Shown in pieces: positions 32,660 to 42,761 of a stretch of DNA of 64,000 nt. The position numbers were made by a program, and so were the translations under genes. Source of the stretch: a virus; the IMG/VR virus record IMGVR_UViG_3300042991_001118, positions 52,167 to 116,166 of that record; one strand, 5' to 3'. Numbering within the stretch: position 1 is the first letter of the stretch; every line of letters starts with the position of its first letter. Below the pieces are notes generated by a model, which saw only the letters and a program-made list of their open reading frames with translations, was not told where the DNA came from and ran no database searches.

Positions 32660-33043
32660 TTATTCCTTCGCGAACTGTAAAGTCGTTTGTTGTTGGATTC
32701 GATCATGGTCGTCTTGATCTTCATAATTTATTACGATGACAATCTTTTTTTGCTCACGCTTAATGGAAATATTCGTTACTTTAATCCTAGAATCTTGTTC
32801 TAAATCTTTTTGGACATAAAAATAGATCAAATTGATCACGGAATCCGTAATTAAATCGAATACGAGATATGGTATCCAGGAACCGAATTCTGGATTCCAA
32901 ACAACCGTACCCTTGGGTGTCGTTAAAATCAATTCTATTGAAGTCCGAAGCGAATCTCTCCGTTTTTTATTCCCAATGATACCTTTTATCGTCGTACCAA
33001 AAGGAAATGCGGCATCCGATTTTTTTTCGCTTATCTGTCCCAT
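32660..33043 (-). CDS. Baseplate wedge gpW/gp25-like
   Basis: A 127-aa protein with the GPW/gp25 pattern: helical LRTSIELILTTPKGTVVWNPEFGSWIPYLVFD (T.kGe.....fG) and terminal strand KKIVIVINYED. In T4 gp25 and P2 gpW it starts sheath assembly from the baseplate. Adjacent to gpV and gpJ genes as expected. The stop is followed two bases on by the gpJ start. Confidence 0.8.
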   Translation of the reverse strand: MGQISEKKSDAAFPFGTTIKGIIGNKKRRDSLRTSIELILTTPKGTVVWNPEFGSWIPYLVFDLITDSVINLIYFYVQKDLEQDSRIKVTNISIKREQKKIVIVINYEDQDDHDRIQQQTTLQFAKE

Positions 33044-33044
33044 A

Positions 33045-33758
33045 TTACGATCCCTTTATATTCACTGTTGCGTGTTCATCTTCTGTTGCTTGTTGCTCTG
33101 GAATCCCCGTAGTAGTCACAGTACCATCTCCTGGTATATACTTGTGAGTGTGAGAATTGTATAAATCCAACATCGCTTTCGTTAGTAATTTTTTTGCCTG
33201 TGCTTCCTGTCCTAAAATAATATTTGTACACACTAAAGTGAAAACTCCAGAAACCGTCGCTGTCAATGCAGCAGAAAACGATAGCATTGCAGCCGCAATC
33301 ACGGACATGGTAAATGTCGCTCCGAGTGTTATTTTTAACGCCATGGCCTTTAAATTCATATCCTGCGATGCAACAATGTCTATCTTCCGATTTTTATCGT
33401 CAAGCAAAAGATAATTTCCGCCAGGAGATTGTATCAGATAATTTTTTGGATCTGGGGTATACGCAATATTGGATAATTTTTCCTTATTACTTACCCAAGA
33501 ACCAATCCAAATAGGAGAATCTGTATATCCAGCGAGGAACATAATCCATATCCCAGTCCCAATTTCTGGAATCATGAAAAACCCAGAATTTTTTCCAATA
33601 AATGGAAAACATGGGAAGGCCCAGGGTAAATCAGAATTCGATATTCCATCTTGTTCTGTTCCAAAAATTTGTTCAACTCGTATCTTAACCCGTCCTTGTT
33701 GCAGTGGGTCTTTATTATCAATGACAATTCCTGGATAGATTCCGTGATAATTTTTCAA
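33045..33758 (-). CDS. Baseplate spike gpV-like
   Basis: A 237-aa protein with an OB-fold N-terminus (HGIYPGIVIDNKDPLQQGRVKIRV, then PWAFPCFPFIG, GTGIWIMFLAG) as in gpV, T4 gp5 and VgrG. The second half is beta-helix-like repeats and hydrophobic strands (MALKITLGATFTMSVIAAA), then HTHKYIPGDGT, which may bind a metal ion in the spike. No lysozyme domain is present. Encoded between gpW and the hub gene. Confidence 0.8.
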   Translation of the reverse strand: MKNYHGIYPGIVIDNKDPLQQGRVKIRVEQIFGTEQDGISNSDLPWAFPCFPFIGKNSGFFMIPEIGTGIWIMFLAGYTDSPIWIGSWVSNKEKLSNIAYTPDPKNYLIQSPGGNYLLLDDKNRKIDIVASQDMNLKAMALKITLGATFTMSVIAAAMLSFSAALTATVSGVFTLVCTNIILGQEAQAKKLLTKAMLDLYNSHTHKYIPGDGTVTTTGIPEQQATEDEHATVNIKGS

Positions 33759-34975
33759 TTTAGCCTCCTAGCCGAAATTTTAGAAGACATATCCCTTTCT
33801 GATTCTGTTGGAATATACGAATCACTTCCCTGTGCTGAGTAAACCTGTCCATCAACATTTAATGTTCCATAATTGAAAGTTTGCCTAAAGCCAGCAATTG
33901 TCGTTGTGAAAACTAAAGGATTTTCAGCAGGGCTATACTGGTATAGGATTTCATGTACAGGGTATTTCCCATTCATGCAAGAAACTCCCTTAGAATCCTT
34001 AGCCACTAATTCTACCATGTCTCCTAGTGAAATGTCAACCTCTCCGATAAGGGTAGCCTGATAGTCGAATTTCTTTTGTGCTGTATAGGAAAAAAACGCA
34101 TTGGACATCATCTGCAATTCAGAATAACTCTGTTTCCCAGTAATAATTCTCTTTATCCCCGTACCAATTTGAGAATGCATTTTTTGTGATAGAGATGGGA
34201 ATTCTCCCTTCTTTGGGGATGCATCTAGGAGTTTTTTATTTAAGATATCGTATCCGATAACATGGAGTTCAGACCCACCATTATTATCAATCTCGTCACC
34301 ATTACACGAAAAATTTATACTATCTATTCTGTCATCTCCGGATCCTATCCCGTATTTCTTACTGATTGGATTGGCGTATTTTAAAGACCTCAAAAATATC
34401 GTCCGATTCTTGACGTAAAGATATGGATAAAATGCTCCACCTGTAAATGCAATGTCTTCCCTCAAAGCCTGCAACATTTCCCAATCCGTCATGCTTGTTT
34501 GATACCATGTTCCAGAATACGGGATGTCATCCGAGTCTACTAATAACCCATATTCATTTGCTATTAAAGACAAAACGTTCCGGACTGGCATTTGAACAAA
34601 TGCACGAAATTTTTCTTTTTGTTGGAGTAGAGAACTCAAAGATTTTCCATGTACCGCAACAACAGGCGTTGTCCCATAAAAAAAAAGAGTTGTTTTAACA
34701 ACTCTAAATAATCTCCAGGCTGTTGATTGCTCAAAATTATTCTTTTTTACGGATATCTTCACGGCGTGAATTTGCTTACTGAATTGCAATTCTTCATCGG
34801 ATGAGACATTGGATGGGATGAATTGAAAATTAAAATAGGATTCTCCCGAAAGAATAGATTCCAACATCGTGAAATTGATAATTTTATCAGTATAGTCAAT
34901 TCCAATCAGTTTTGTGTCTATAAAATCCGGAACATTTAACGCTAAATTGATAGAAACAGAATTTATTTTCCCCAT
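33755..34975 (-). CDS. Baseplate hub gpD/gp27-like
   Basis: A 406-aa protein that fits the hub family: NVLSLIANEYGL (150s) and TSMTDWEMLQALREDIAFTGG are the gpD/gp27 hallmark where tube and spike meet. The C-terminus has GDMVELVAKDSKGVSCMNGKYPV, typical of the hub's second barrel. Its start is two bases before the next gene's stop, and it overlaps the spike gene by four bases, as in the P2/Mu type cluster. Confidence 0.8.
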   Translation of the reverse strand: MGKINSVSINLALNVPDFIDTKLIGIDYTDKIINFTMLESILSGESYFNFQFIPSNVSSDEELQFSKQIHAVKISVKKNNFEQSTAWRLFRVVKTTLFFYGTTPVVAVHGKSLSSLLQQKEKFRAFVQMPVRNVLSLIANEYGLLVDSDDIPYSGTWYQTSMTDWEMLQALREDIAFTGGAFYPYLYVKNRTIFLRSLKYANPISKKYGIGSGDDRIDSINFSCNGDEIDNNGGSELHVIGYDILNKKLLDASPKKGEFPSLSQKMHSQIGTGIKRIITGKQSYSELQMMSNAFFSYTAQKKFDYQATLIGEVDISLGDMVELVAKDSKGVSCMNGKYPVHEILYQYSPAENPLVFTTTIAGFRQTFNYGTLNVDGQVYSAQGSDSYIPTESERDMSSKISARRLN

Positions 34976-34976
34976 T

Positions 34977-35291
34977 TTACTGTCCCAATAATGCAGATTT
35001 AATATTTTCCAATTTAGGGATAACCAAAGGTTTCCCTGGGACTACTTCTGTATTCAAATTTTTGATTCCATTTACGTATGCAATACACCACCATAGGTCG
35101 CTATCACCATATTCTTTGAATGCTATAGTATTCAATTGACCAAGCATCCCTCTGTTGACCGTGATGATTTTCTCATCACCATCTAATCGAATGTATGGTG
35201 GATTCCACATCCCAAAAAACGCCTTCCCACTGGATGTGTACAGCGATGTCGTTTTAAATCTGGACGTGAAAGGGAGTGTTAATTCTATCAT
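34977..35291 (-). CDS. LysM-type baseplate protein, gp53-like
   Basis: A 104-aa protein with QLNTIAFKEYGDSDLWWCIAYVNGI (48-75) in the form of T4 gp53 and gpX-type LysM tail proteins, followed by VVPGKPLVIPKLENI, the end of the LysM domain. It likely joins hub and wedge, not peptidoglycan. The gene lies between tape measure-linked CIS tube protein and hub. Confidence 0.75.
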   Translation of the reverse strand: MIELTLPFTSRFKTTSLYTSSGKAFFGMWNPPYIRLDGDEKIITVNRGMLGQLNTIAFKEYGDSDLWWCIAYVNGIKNLNTEVVPGKPLVIPKLENIKSALLGQ

Positions 35292-35914
35292 GACTTCACT
35301 CCTAGCGAACTATCTGATCCTAATGGTGGAAGCGATTCTCTACAACTTGCCCGTTGCACGATGTCATACCAGTCTGAATAGTAAGATGCCACTCTTTTAA
35401 TCGATAAAGAGACCTCTGCAACTTTTGGTCTGACGGTTTCTGGCTGTAATTGAGACCATTGAATATTTACGCGTTGAACAACGCCTTGGACTCGCGTAAA
35501 CTGTCCAAACGTTACCAAAACGAATGGCGGAGAACCGACCGCCATAAATCTTTTTTCAGAAGATGATCGTCGAATCGTAGGCTTTGGGAAGGCTAATGCC
35601 TGTAGCCAACGCGCCTTATTCTCTAGGTCTATTAAGTCCTGTTCAAGATTTTGTTTTCTTTGAGCATCATTTTGTGCTGGGACTCTAGAAACATGCATCC
35701 CCGCAACGAAAACCAATTTCAAATCTAAATCTCCAAAATCTCCGCCAGAATATTGCGCCGTTACAGCTTCTGAGGCTCTTCCTCGTTTCCCACTATAACT
35801 ACAGCCGTAATTCTCGTCTAGCCCGTCAGGAGGAAATGACTCGAATGCCATTCTCTGAGTTGGATCATCAAGTAAAGCGATAGAGCATTCAATGGGTGGT
35901 CCCTGTGTCGCCAT
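35288..35914 (-). CDS. CIS tube-cap/tail protein
   Basis: A 208-aa protein resembling the conserved tube-initiation protein of contractile injection systems (Afp7/Pvc7-like). Shared features are AFESFPPDGLDENYGCSYS at the start, followed by a polar linker and FVLVTFGQFTRVQGVVQRVNI near the end, then AEVSLSIKRV. Position between tape measure and LysM gene agrees. Assignment from pattern and order. Confidence 0.6.
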   Translation of the reverse strand: MATQGPPIECSIALLDDPTQRMAFESFPPDGLDENYGCSYSGKRGRASEAVTAQYSGGDFGDLDLKLVFVAGMHVSRVPAQNDAQRKQNLEQDLIDLENKARWLQALAFPKPTIRRSSSEKRFMAVGSPPFVLVTFGQFTRVQGVVQRVNIQWSQLQPETVRPKVAEVSLSIKRVASYYSDWYDIVQRASCRESLPPLGSDSSLGVKS

Positions 35915-38197
35915 TTAGCTTCCGCCTCCAATAAATCCTGTTAATGCGAATTTGATATCTGGTCCGGTACGTATCGGGACATCCTGTGATGCTTTTTGAC
36001 GTAATAAGTCTTTCAACAATGCGACCTCTTCTCTCAATAAAGAGATGATTGTCCGATTGATTTCCGTGTTATCATCCACCACGATTTTAGATTGTGTCGG
36101 GAACATCGTTGGTAAAATTTCTTGGATAATCTCTGGCTTTAACGGCAAAATCATTTCTGGACCAGCTTCTCCGACAATTGCCCTGGTCGGAGTGCGAACT
36201 ACCCCACCTTCGGCAAAAGGCGTTGGAAGTTCTAATCCGAACAAAGAGGCTAAAGATTCGCCGATAATGGGAATTTGTCCTGTTAAGGCATATCGTAATG
36301 GTTCAACGAGAGATGTATTGATAAGGCTTTTCATTATCTCTAAAGGCGATTGAATTAGGGATAGCATAGATGAGAAAACGCTTCCGACATTGTCAATGGC
36401 TGAATCGAAGCCGAGCACAGACATCACGCTGGAACCGAAACTTGAGAAAAAATCTAAGACAGCATTGAATGCGTCAGATACAGCCGTAGGCAACCACGTA
36501 AAAAATTTCCCAATATTGACGAAAATATCATCGAATACCCCGACAACGGTTTCGCCATATTCTCGGAAAACATCCCCTAAGATTTCAGAAAACCACTCGA
36601 CCACAAATGCTGCAAGTTCCAAAATCTTCGACAAAGCCCAAATCACAGGAGGCAAAACTTTGCTGAACACATTGGCTAAGATTTTTACGATTGCGCTTAG
36701 TGCTGGTGCCAATGCGATAGCTAATTGCCCTATCGCTCTAAATGCCTTTTCCAACACAGGCATGACATCCACTAAGGCTTCGCCAATGGTCTTTAGGAGA
36801 GGAGGCAACGCAGTCGCCAATGTCGAGAAAACGGTCTTCCATACCGAGAATATTGTCTGTAAAAGTGTGCGAATTGCTGGCAGCAAAGAATTTACCAAAT
36901 TTTTAAAAACCGGAGCCAAGACCGTTCCAATTTCTCTAAAAATAGGGACTAAGGTCTTTGCCATTTCCTGAACAATTCCAATCATTTCGGAAAACAATGG
37001 TGTCAGGATAGGGATAATTGTCTCCATGATAAAAGAAAACATCCCGACTAAAATCTCTCCTATTCCAGACACCACTTGGCTCATGAAATTTAATCCTTCT
37101 GAAAATCCTTTGCTTTCAGTCATGAGTTTATTGACATAATCCAATGATTTCAAAAGAATTTCTGATATTGCCAAGAAAAATGGAGTCAAAACTCTGGCAA
37201 CAACTTCCGAAAGCCTGCCCGCCAGTTGCAGTAGAATATTTGACATTGGTTCAAAAACTGTTTCTATCGTTTCTGAAACTACAGAAAATGCTTCAAACAT
37301 GCTTCCAAATTCGTCGCCTGAACCCCAGACAAATTTTTTAATCATCGCGAGGGCGGCACCGACACCAGTCACTTGAAGTGCAAAAGTCACAAATTTCTGG
37401 GCTCCCATGAGGGCATAAGTAATCCCAGATATTTTCCCAAGGAATAGCGTAATATCTTTGCTTTTTTGGTAAAGTGTAACCCCTAAATCTAAGGCAATTT
37501 TGCCGACAGCCAACATAGAAATCCCTGCATTTTGGAAGGTATTTAAAATTGCGGATCCATAAGATTTTAAAAAATCGATACCCTTTCCGATCATTTGAGG
37601 TATTTCTACTACGGTCTTCGCTACACCTAAACTCGCAACCTTTGCCATTAACCAGGTACCTTCGATTGCCTTTGCGACTTTGGGATAGTTTGTTAATACG
37701 TGGTTGATTGTTGTATCATATATTTCTTTAGACAGTTGATATGCTTTTCCTATCGTCGCAGCATAAGTTTTTTCCGCAAAATCCGAGACGAATCCATATG
37801 CAATATTAAATTTCTCTTTCACGAAATCCACTGCTATGGATGCCTTATCTTTCATTTCAGAAATCGCCTTATTCAAAGGCGATAAAAAACTGTTTTGCAA
37901 TTGCGTGAAAATAGCAGGTTGAGAAATTCCCATAACCTTTGCCAGGTCTGCATACCAAATCTCTAAATTAGACAATGCTTTATTATATTGGATAGACAGA
38001 GATTGATTTATCCCAGACGTGCTTTTATCTATAAGTTCTACGGCTTTTTCTGGAAGACTCTTAGCGGACTCAAATCCATCCTGAATCCCTTTAATAATGT
38101 CTAAAGAGGCTTTTTCAACTCTTGAAAGTTGACTCTCAAAAGCTGGTAACTCCCTTAGTCCAAACAAAACCTCTATTGTGTTCAATGTGTCTGACAT
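35915..38197 (-). CDS. Tail tape measure protein
   Basis: A 760-aa protein with long helical, hydrophobic stretches in the middle (VASLGVAKTVVEIPQMIGKG, AGISMLAVGKIALDLGVTLY) and repeated amphipathic segments of about 35 residues (FREIGTVLAPVFKNLVNSLL, LPPLLKTIGEALVDVMPVL). The C-terminus has the diagnostic FAEGGVVRTPTRAIVGEAGPEMILPL. It sets tail length and enters the cell on injection. No lytic domain is recognised. It follows a small chaperone-like gene, as usual. Confidence 0.9.
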   Translation of the reverse strand: MSDTLNTIEVLFGLRELPAFESQLSRVEKASLDIIKGIQDGFESAKSLPEKAVELIDKSTSGINQSLSIQYNKALSNLEIWYADLAKVMGISQPAIFTQLQNSFLSPLNKAISEMKDKASIAVDFVKEKFNIAYGFVSDFAEKTYAATIGKAYQLSKEIYDTTINHVLTNYPKVAKAIEGTWLMAKVASLGVAKTVVEIPQMIGKGIDFLKSYGSAILNTFQNAGISMLAVGKIALDLGVTLYQKSKDITLFLGKISGITYALMGAQKFVTFALQVTGVGAALAMIKKFVWGSGDEFGSMFEAFSVVSETIETVFEPMSNILLQLAGRLSEVVARVLTPFFLAISEILLKSLDYVNKLMTESKGFSEGLNFMSQVVSGIGEILVGMFSFIMETIIPILTPLFSEMIGIVQEMAKTLVPIFREIGTVLAPVFKNLVNSLLPAIRTLLQTIFSVWKTVFSTLATALPPLLKTIGEALVDVMPVLEKAFRAIGQLAIALAPALSAIVKILANVFSKVLPPVIWALSKILELAAFVVEWFSEILGDVFREYGETVVGVFDDIFVNIGKFFTWLPTAVSDAFNAVLDFFSSFGSSVMSVLGFDSAIDNVGSVFSSMLSLIQSPLEIMKSLINTSLVEPLRYALTGQIPIIGESLASLFGLELPTPFAEGGVVRTPTRAIVGEAGPEMILPLKPEIIQEILPTMFPTQSKIVVDDNTEINRTIISLLREEVALLKDLLRQKASQDVPIRTGPDIKFALTGFIGGGS

Positions 38198-38198
38198 C

Positions 38199-38399
38199 TT
38201 AGCGACTCCTCATTTTATGCTCTTGTGCATGCTGCGCGTCTTCCATTTGTTTCTTTTGCTCTTTGGCTCTTTTTACATATCTTCGGATATAGTCGTCTCT
38301 TTGCCATGGAACCATCGTTGCCCATTCATCATAAGACCGTGAACAATAGAACATTAAATCTGCTCTTTGTTCACGGATATCTTCTAATCTAGGAACCAA
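38199..38399 (-). CDS. Small tail assembly protein
   Basis: A 66-aa protein with WQRDDYIRRYVKRAKEQKKQMEDAQ, a helical basic end. It is between gp26-like and tape measure genes, the place of small tail assembly chaperones. Overlap with the gene upstream is 11 bases, so a programmed frameshift between them could exist as in other phages, but no slippery run is obvious. Confidence 0.55.
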   Translation of the reverse strand: MVPRLEDIREQRADLMFYCSRSYDEWATMVPWQRDDYIRRYVKRAKEQKKQMEDAQHAQEHKMRSR

Positions 38400-39129
38400 G
38401 GCTCCGAAAAAAGTCTAAAGGCAACTCCACTGCGAATTTAGCGTTGCACTCCGGACAGGCAACCTCTGTTCGCGTATTGTAACCAGTCTCTTTTTCTTTA
38501 ATTGCACGGCGGAACACACGCAAGTCGCCACCTAGTGCCTTTTCAATCCAAGACATCTTTTCCATATCCGTCATGTTTTGATTCCCGTTAATCGCAATAA
38601 TATGCTGTGCCAAAGTATACGTTTCTGTTTTATTCTTGGGCAAATTGAAACGGGATTGCTCTGAACTGAAATTTTCGATGATTTGCCAATCTCTCATCCT
38701 TAACATCCGAAACGTAACTTTGTGTTTTTCCATTGGCAATTCTTCTGTATCAAATGGCTCTTGCCATTTAGCACCAGTTGGAGCCATAACACATTTTAAA
38801 TCGGTCATTTTCTTAGAGACAGACACGCTTTTATTGCATCCAGGACATGTTGGATTCAATTTTACGTCAGGGCCGTAAGAAAAAGAAAAAATATTTATGA
38901 GTAAAGCAAACCAGTCATTGATGAGGAGGTCTTGAGAATTGAATTTTTGTGGAAATTGCACAAGCTCAGAAATCAAATGGTGAAGCAAAACTATATGATT
39001 TTGCTTTCCACTTCCCGCAAATAATTCTTCTTGTTCTCCACGGATTGGTAAAATAATCACATTCCCATCTGGGATCGCTCCTTGGTACAGGATACCACGT
39101 GATGGCAATGTATATGGTAATGATAACAT
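38389..39129 (-). CDS. Tail assembly chaperone, gp26-like
   Basis: A 246-aa protein. The start LPYTLPSRGILYQGAIPDG matches the gp26-type baseplate assembly chaperone motif (LPSRG.Y). Two cysteine knuckles, CPGC near 94 and CPEC near 225, form a zinc ribbon. It lies between tube and tape measure genes. In T4 such proteins help hub assembly. Confidence 0.7.
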   Translation of the reverse strand: MLSLPYTLPSRGILYQGAIPDGNVIILPIRGEQEELFAGSGKQNHIVLLHHLISELVQFPQKFNSQDLLINDWFALLINIFSFSYGPDVKLNPTCPGCNKSVSVSKKMTDLKCVMAPTGAKWQEPFDTEELPMEKHKVTFRMLRMRDWQIIENFSSEQSRFNLPKNKTETYTLAQHIIAINGNQNMTDMEKMSWIEKALGGDLRVFRRAIKEKETGYNTRTEVACPECNAKFAVELPLDFFRSLGS

Positions 39130-39154
39130 TCTGTGTCCCTTTCACCTTATGCTT

Positions 39155-39757
39155 TTATATTTGGCTTGTCTCGCCTTGGAATGCTGGAGTTCCAATCGTT
39201 ACAACTTCGACAATATCGCTAAATTTTTCTTCAAACCAGTCTACCGAAAAACTCATATCGATTGTGACTAGACTTCCAGACTTGTAGTCCACATTAGGGA
39301 ATGAAGGGTCTTGCGTTGGCCAAAGCCCATGCATCTCATATTTCATTCTTGGCATGCCATTCCGGTCAAAAAGTATCGCCACACCATCTGCTTTTAAATC
39401 AGATACTGGTGCGCCAAGTCCTGTTCTCTCGTCAAAAACTAGGTCAAACCATTTATGCAATACCCTGCGCTGTCTACCATTTATGTAGTCATTAAAAGTG
39501 CAAGACAAATCACCAGCTTTCCCAACTTTCCCAGGATAATTGACGCTGCCAAACAAATAATTGATCGTCTCAGGAGATACTTTTCGAGTTTCAGGCAATT
39601 TAAAATCAGATAAGCCAATCATTAGGGCCGCCTTACCTTCCGGTATACCAATTCGTGAAAGATGCAATTCTAGCATCCCCATATTGGACATCTGAGGCGC
39701 AAGACCAAGAGACCCCAATGCCGTCGCATTGAAATCATAATTTAATTGTACCGCCAT
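39155..39757 (-). CDS. Tail tube protein
   Basis: A 200-aa protein with the features of contractile-tail tube proteins (gp19/gpFII): a beta-rich body, SDFKLPETRKVSPETINYLFG early, a central DYINGRQRRVLHKWFDLVFD and a repeated strand (MKYEMHGLWPTQDPSF) in which the final hairpin sits. It immediately follows the sheath gene, as in all contractile systems. Confidence 0.8.
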   Translation of the reverse strand: MAVQLNYDFNATALGSLGLAPQMSNMGMLELHLSRIGIPEGKAALMIGLSDFKLPETRKVSPETINYLFGSVNYPGKVGKAGDLSCTFNDYINGRQRRVLHKWFDLVFDERTGLGAPVSDLKADGVAILFDRNGMPRMKYEMHGLWPTQDPSFPNVDYKSGSLVTIDMSFSVDWFEEKFSDIVEVVTIGTPAFQGETSQI

Positions 39758-39767
39758 TTTTTACTCC

Positions 39768-42746
39768 TTAACCTGCTGGCGCAACATCGGCAAAACTTGC
39801 ATTTGTCGGTGTATAAATCATTTGGAATTCGATTTCTTCCGCAGCCTCAGCGAACTGTAAGAAAATTTTACACAAGGCTTTCTTTTGGGCAATAGAATCT
39901 GCCGTATTCGTTGTGCTGTCACACAATACCTGGAAATCATATATCCCACGTGCGGCTTTTATAGGACGCAATATACTCTCGACCATTGCTGAAATTTCAC
40001 GCCACAAAATCGAGTCGTTTAGCTCAAAGACAAAAGAACGGCCAATTCTGACAAGTTCCGCAGCAATTAAATTTGCAGTCCAACGGGAATGTATCCTATC
40101 CATCGATGTGGCTTTCCTCGCCATGGTATTTTCACCATACAGATAAATTCCATCACCGATAAACTCGACGATAGGATTGACAACCTCTATGTTGTCTCCA
40201 TACAGCCCTAGCATGCGTTCTCTCTCACCCTCATCTGGTGAATACCGGAGATCATCGACGTTGATATTCCCACGACCAATTCCGGACATCGGATACCATG
40301 GTTTGAACTGGATGTCAATTCGGGCCATCAATGCTAAAATATCTCCCTCAGGAGGCTCCCAGACATTTTTGTCTGAATACTGGTCGTAGTAATTTAGCCA
40401 GCCATAGAAACACATTGCCTGGTCTGAATTGATAGAGGCGAGAGGAGGATAAGGAACATCTGCCATAGGGATTGCTGAACCACCAGGTGTAATGGCATTG
40501 TATTCTCCATTCACGAAGGCTTTTGCATTATCACTATGCGGCAAATCCGGAATAGAGAAAATCCACATCCCTCTTCTGGCTTCCATCATCTCAATTCCTG
40601 CCAATTGTATCTGTCGATGGAATAGCCCTGGAGCCGTAGCGACATGTAGTGGCACTAATTCTGGATTAGCGAATAACTGTAATCCAGTCGAAACAGCTTC
40701 GATTTTTGTCCCAATTACATCCGACAACGTAAAAGCCCCAGACATCCCAATCTTTTGTCCGACGTAAGAATCATAGGAGACATCAGGTTCGCCCTGGAAA
40801 GCAGTTTCTTCCAATGTGATATACCTGGAACCATTTTCAGAATCATTCACTGTTTCAACTAATTCCTTCATGGTTTTCAAGCTATCAAAAGTTTCAATCG
40901 CCGTGGTTCCGGATCCATGGTTAAACATAACTCGTAATCGATACCATTGTGAAGATTCAGGGTCTTCTGGCGAGGATTCGCTTTTATCAATCCAAACGTA
41001 TAGTCCATCTGACAATATATCTCTCTCGTTTCCAATCGGACCAGGATATTTACTCGTGCTATGCAAAACTATTGCGTCTGAATAAATTTGGATAGGGTAA
41101 GCCAACGCGGGTGCGCCTATAAACGTGATAGAGAATTCTCCTGTGTTGTAATCAATCGAACCCGAACCACCAGAACCCTCAATATTCCCATCCCCATCAT
41201 CTACTAACGGAGATGTTCCGACTGCATAATAAATTTCTAAAGAACCAAGCTTTACAGGATATTCCTCAAGTGTTCCAGAAAACTCTAAGGTTGTTGAATC
41301 GCCATAAAAAACCGTCGCATGTCTGAAAAACGCATCATATGATCCGCCATCTTCTAGTCCAGGGATGTAATCTCCAAGTGTCACAAAAGTGTGTACCAAC
41401 GTCCACGAACCGGTTTGGTAATTTAAAGCACCAATAACCGAGCTTCCAGATAGAACGCCAGTGCCATCATCTCGGACAAAAATGTCATATCTCGCGATGA
41501 TAAGGGCTAAATTCTTCACGTTTGAGTTGAACTGGAACGCCACGGAACCACTTTGGTAATTGATGGTGCCAGGAATCGCCACATCTCCACTAAAGGTGCC
41601 ATCGACTGCATCTGTCGCGGTCATTTCGATAGAAGATGTGTTTAAGGCTTTTATACTCAAAGAACCAGGCTTAATATTCGCTCCCAAATTTATCGCATAT
41701 GAAGCCGATGCTCCATCGCCGATATCGCATTGATCTTTACGGGGAACCAAAACCGTAAAAAATCCTGGACGTATTCCATTCCTAGATATTATTCCAGAAT
41801 AACTCAATTGTGTAGACGACGTACTCCCAATAATTTCATTCGTTCCACTCTTATAGGAGACTATAATATTCGCGGTCGGCGCAGCATTGAATGTGACAGT
41901 CCAATCTCCTGTTTCGTAATTTATCCTGCCTGTACCACCATCATCTCCTGTTAAAATCCCTAGTCCGTTATCCGTAAAAGATTCGGCAGGCGTGGCGGTG
42001 CTTATTGTAAAAGTCCCTGGAGCAATCACCCTACCTTCGGAACGGGAAAATTCTAATTCCGTGTTCGCTGGGATTGTATAGCCCCAAGAATTCCTAGCGG
42101 AAATTCCTCCGGAAGATGAGCTACTTGATTTAGATGACGCGAAGGCACCATCATTTCCACCATTCAGCACCATTGGAACCATAACACCAGAAATCGGATC
42201 CAATGTCGAATCAGGGAACAACGCACCAGCATCTTCATGAAGTTCAACCGTGACATATGAAGGGGATGCGTTCATCACGTTCTTTATCGTAGAATTCGTA
42301 AGGTTAATAAATTTTTGTACTGGTTTGTCCAAAAAATAAATGTACACGTTGTATGAAGTCGCTGGACTTCCATTATGCGTAATGTTGATTTTTACCTGCC
42401 CGTTTGCCCAGGTACCAGCAGACGCTGCCTTAAACGTGATAATTGGGATATTCTGTCCAGAAACAACTTTGTATTGCGATACCGACGCGTATTCCAACAA
42501 GGTACCAGCGATGCGAATCGCATTGAGCCTATTCCCATATCGCAAATATCGTATTCCCGCACACACCATGTGTTCGCCATCTATTGGGCGACCAAAGGCA
42601 GAAACTAAATTACCCTCATCTGTAAAGGTAAGCCGTTGGTTCACTGGACCCTTGGCCGCCGCACCAATTATCCCAACAATTGCGTTAGAATTAGCTGGCG
42701 CGTACGCCGATAGGTCAAATTCTCGTACTTTAACTCCTGCAACCAT
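39768..42746 (-). CDS. Tail sheath protein
   Basis: A 992-aa contractile sheath. The N-terminus VREFDLSAYAPANSNAIVGIIG, AAKGPVNQRLTFTDEG and FGRP is standard for sheath proteins, and the C-terminus AARGIYDFQVLCD with EFQMIYTPTNA is the conserved handshake end. Between them, residues 258-555 carry four copies of the INY/IDY.TG module (see findings), making it about 300-400 aa longer than simple sheaths. A Ser-rich linker (KSSSSSSGG, about 205) precedes them. The modules are probably outward-facing decorations. Confidence 0.9.
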   Translation of the reverse strand: MVAGVKVREFDLSAYAPANSNAIVGIIGAAAKGPVNQRLTFTDEGNLVSAFGRPIDGEHMVCAGIRYLRYGNRLNAIRIAGTLLEYASVSQYKVVSGQNIPIITFKAASAGTWANGQVKINITHNGSPATSYNVYIYFLDKPVQKFINLTNSTIKNVMNASPSYVTVELHEDAGALFPDSTLDPISGVMVPMVLNGGNDGAFASSKSSSSSSGGISARNSWGYTIPANTELEFSRSEGRVIAPGTFTISTATPAESFTDNGLGILTGDDGGTGRINYETGDWTVTFNAAPTANIIVSYKSGTNEIIGSTSSTQLSYSGIISRNGIRPGFFTVLVPRKDQCDIGDGASASYAINLGANIKPGSLSIKALNTSSIEMTATDAVDGTFSGDVAIPGTINYQSGSVAFQFNSNVKNLALIIARYDIFVRDDGTGVLSGSSVIGALNYQTGSWTLVHTFVTLGDYIPGLEDGGSYDAFFRHATVFYGDSTTLEFSGTLEEYPVKLGSLEIYYAVGTSPLVDDGDGNIEGSGGSGSIDYNTGEFSITFIGAPALAYPIQIYSDAIVLHSTSKYPGPIGNERDILSDGLYVWIDKSESSPEDPESSQWYRLRVMFNHGSGTTAIETFDSLKTMKELVETVNDSENGSRYITLEETAFQGEPDVSYDSYVGQKIGMSGAFTLSDVIGTKIEAVSTGLQLFANPELVPLHVATAPGLFHRQIQLAGIEMMEARRGMWIFSIPDLPHSDNAKAFVNGEYNAITPGGSAIPMADVPYPPLASINSDQAMCFYGWLNYYDQYSDKNVWEPPEGDILALMARIDIQFKPWYPMSGIGRGNINVDDLRYSPDEGERERMLGLYGDNIEVVNPIVEFIGDGIYLYGENTMARKATSMDRIHSRWTANLIAAELVRIGRSFVFELNDSILWREISAMVESILRPIKAARGIYDFQVLCDSTTNTADSIAQKKALCKIFLQFAEAAEEIEFQMIYTPTNASFADVAPAG

Positions 42747-42761
42747 TTTGTATCCTCTCTA

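Noticed and set aside
36390-36971. 193-aa plus-strand open frame
   Set aside because: Opposite strand of the tape measure gene, with low-complexity Ser/Lys/Thr composition and no SD or family.
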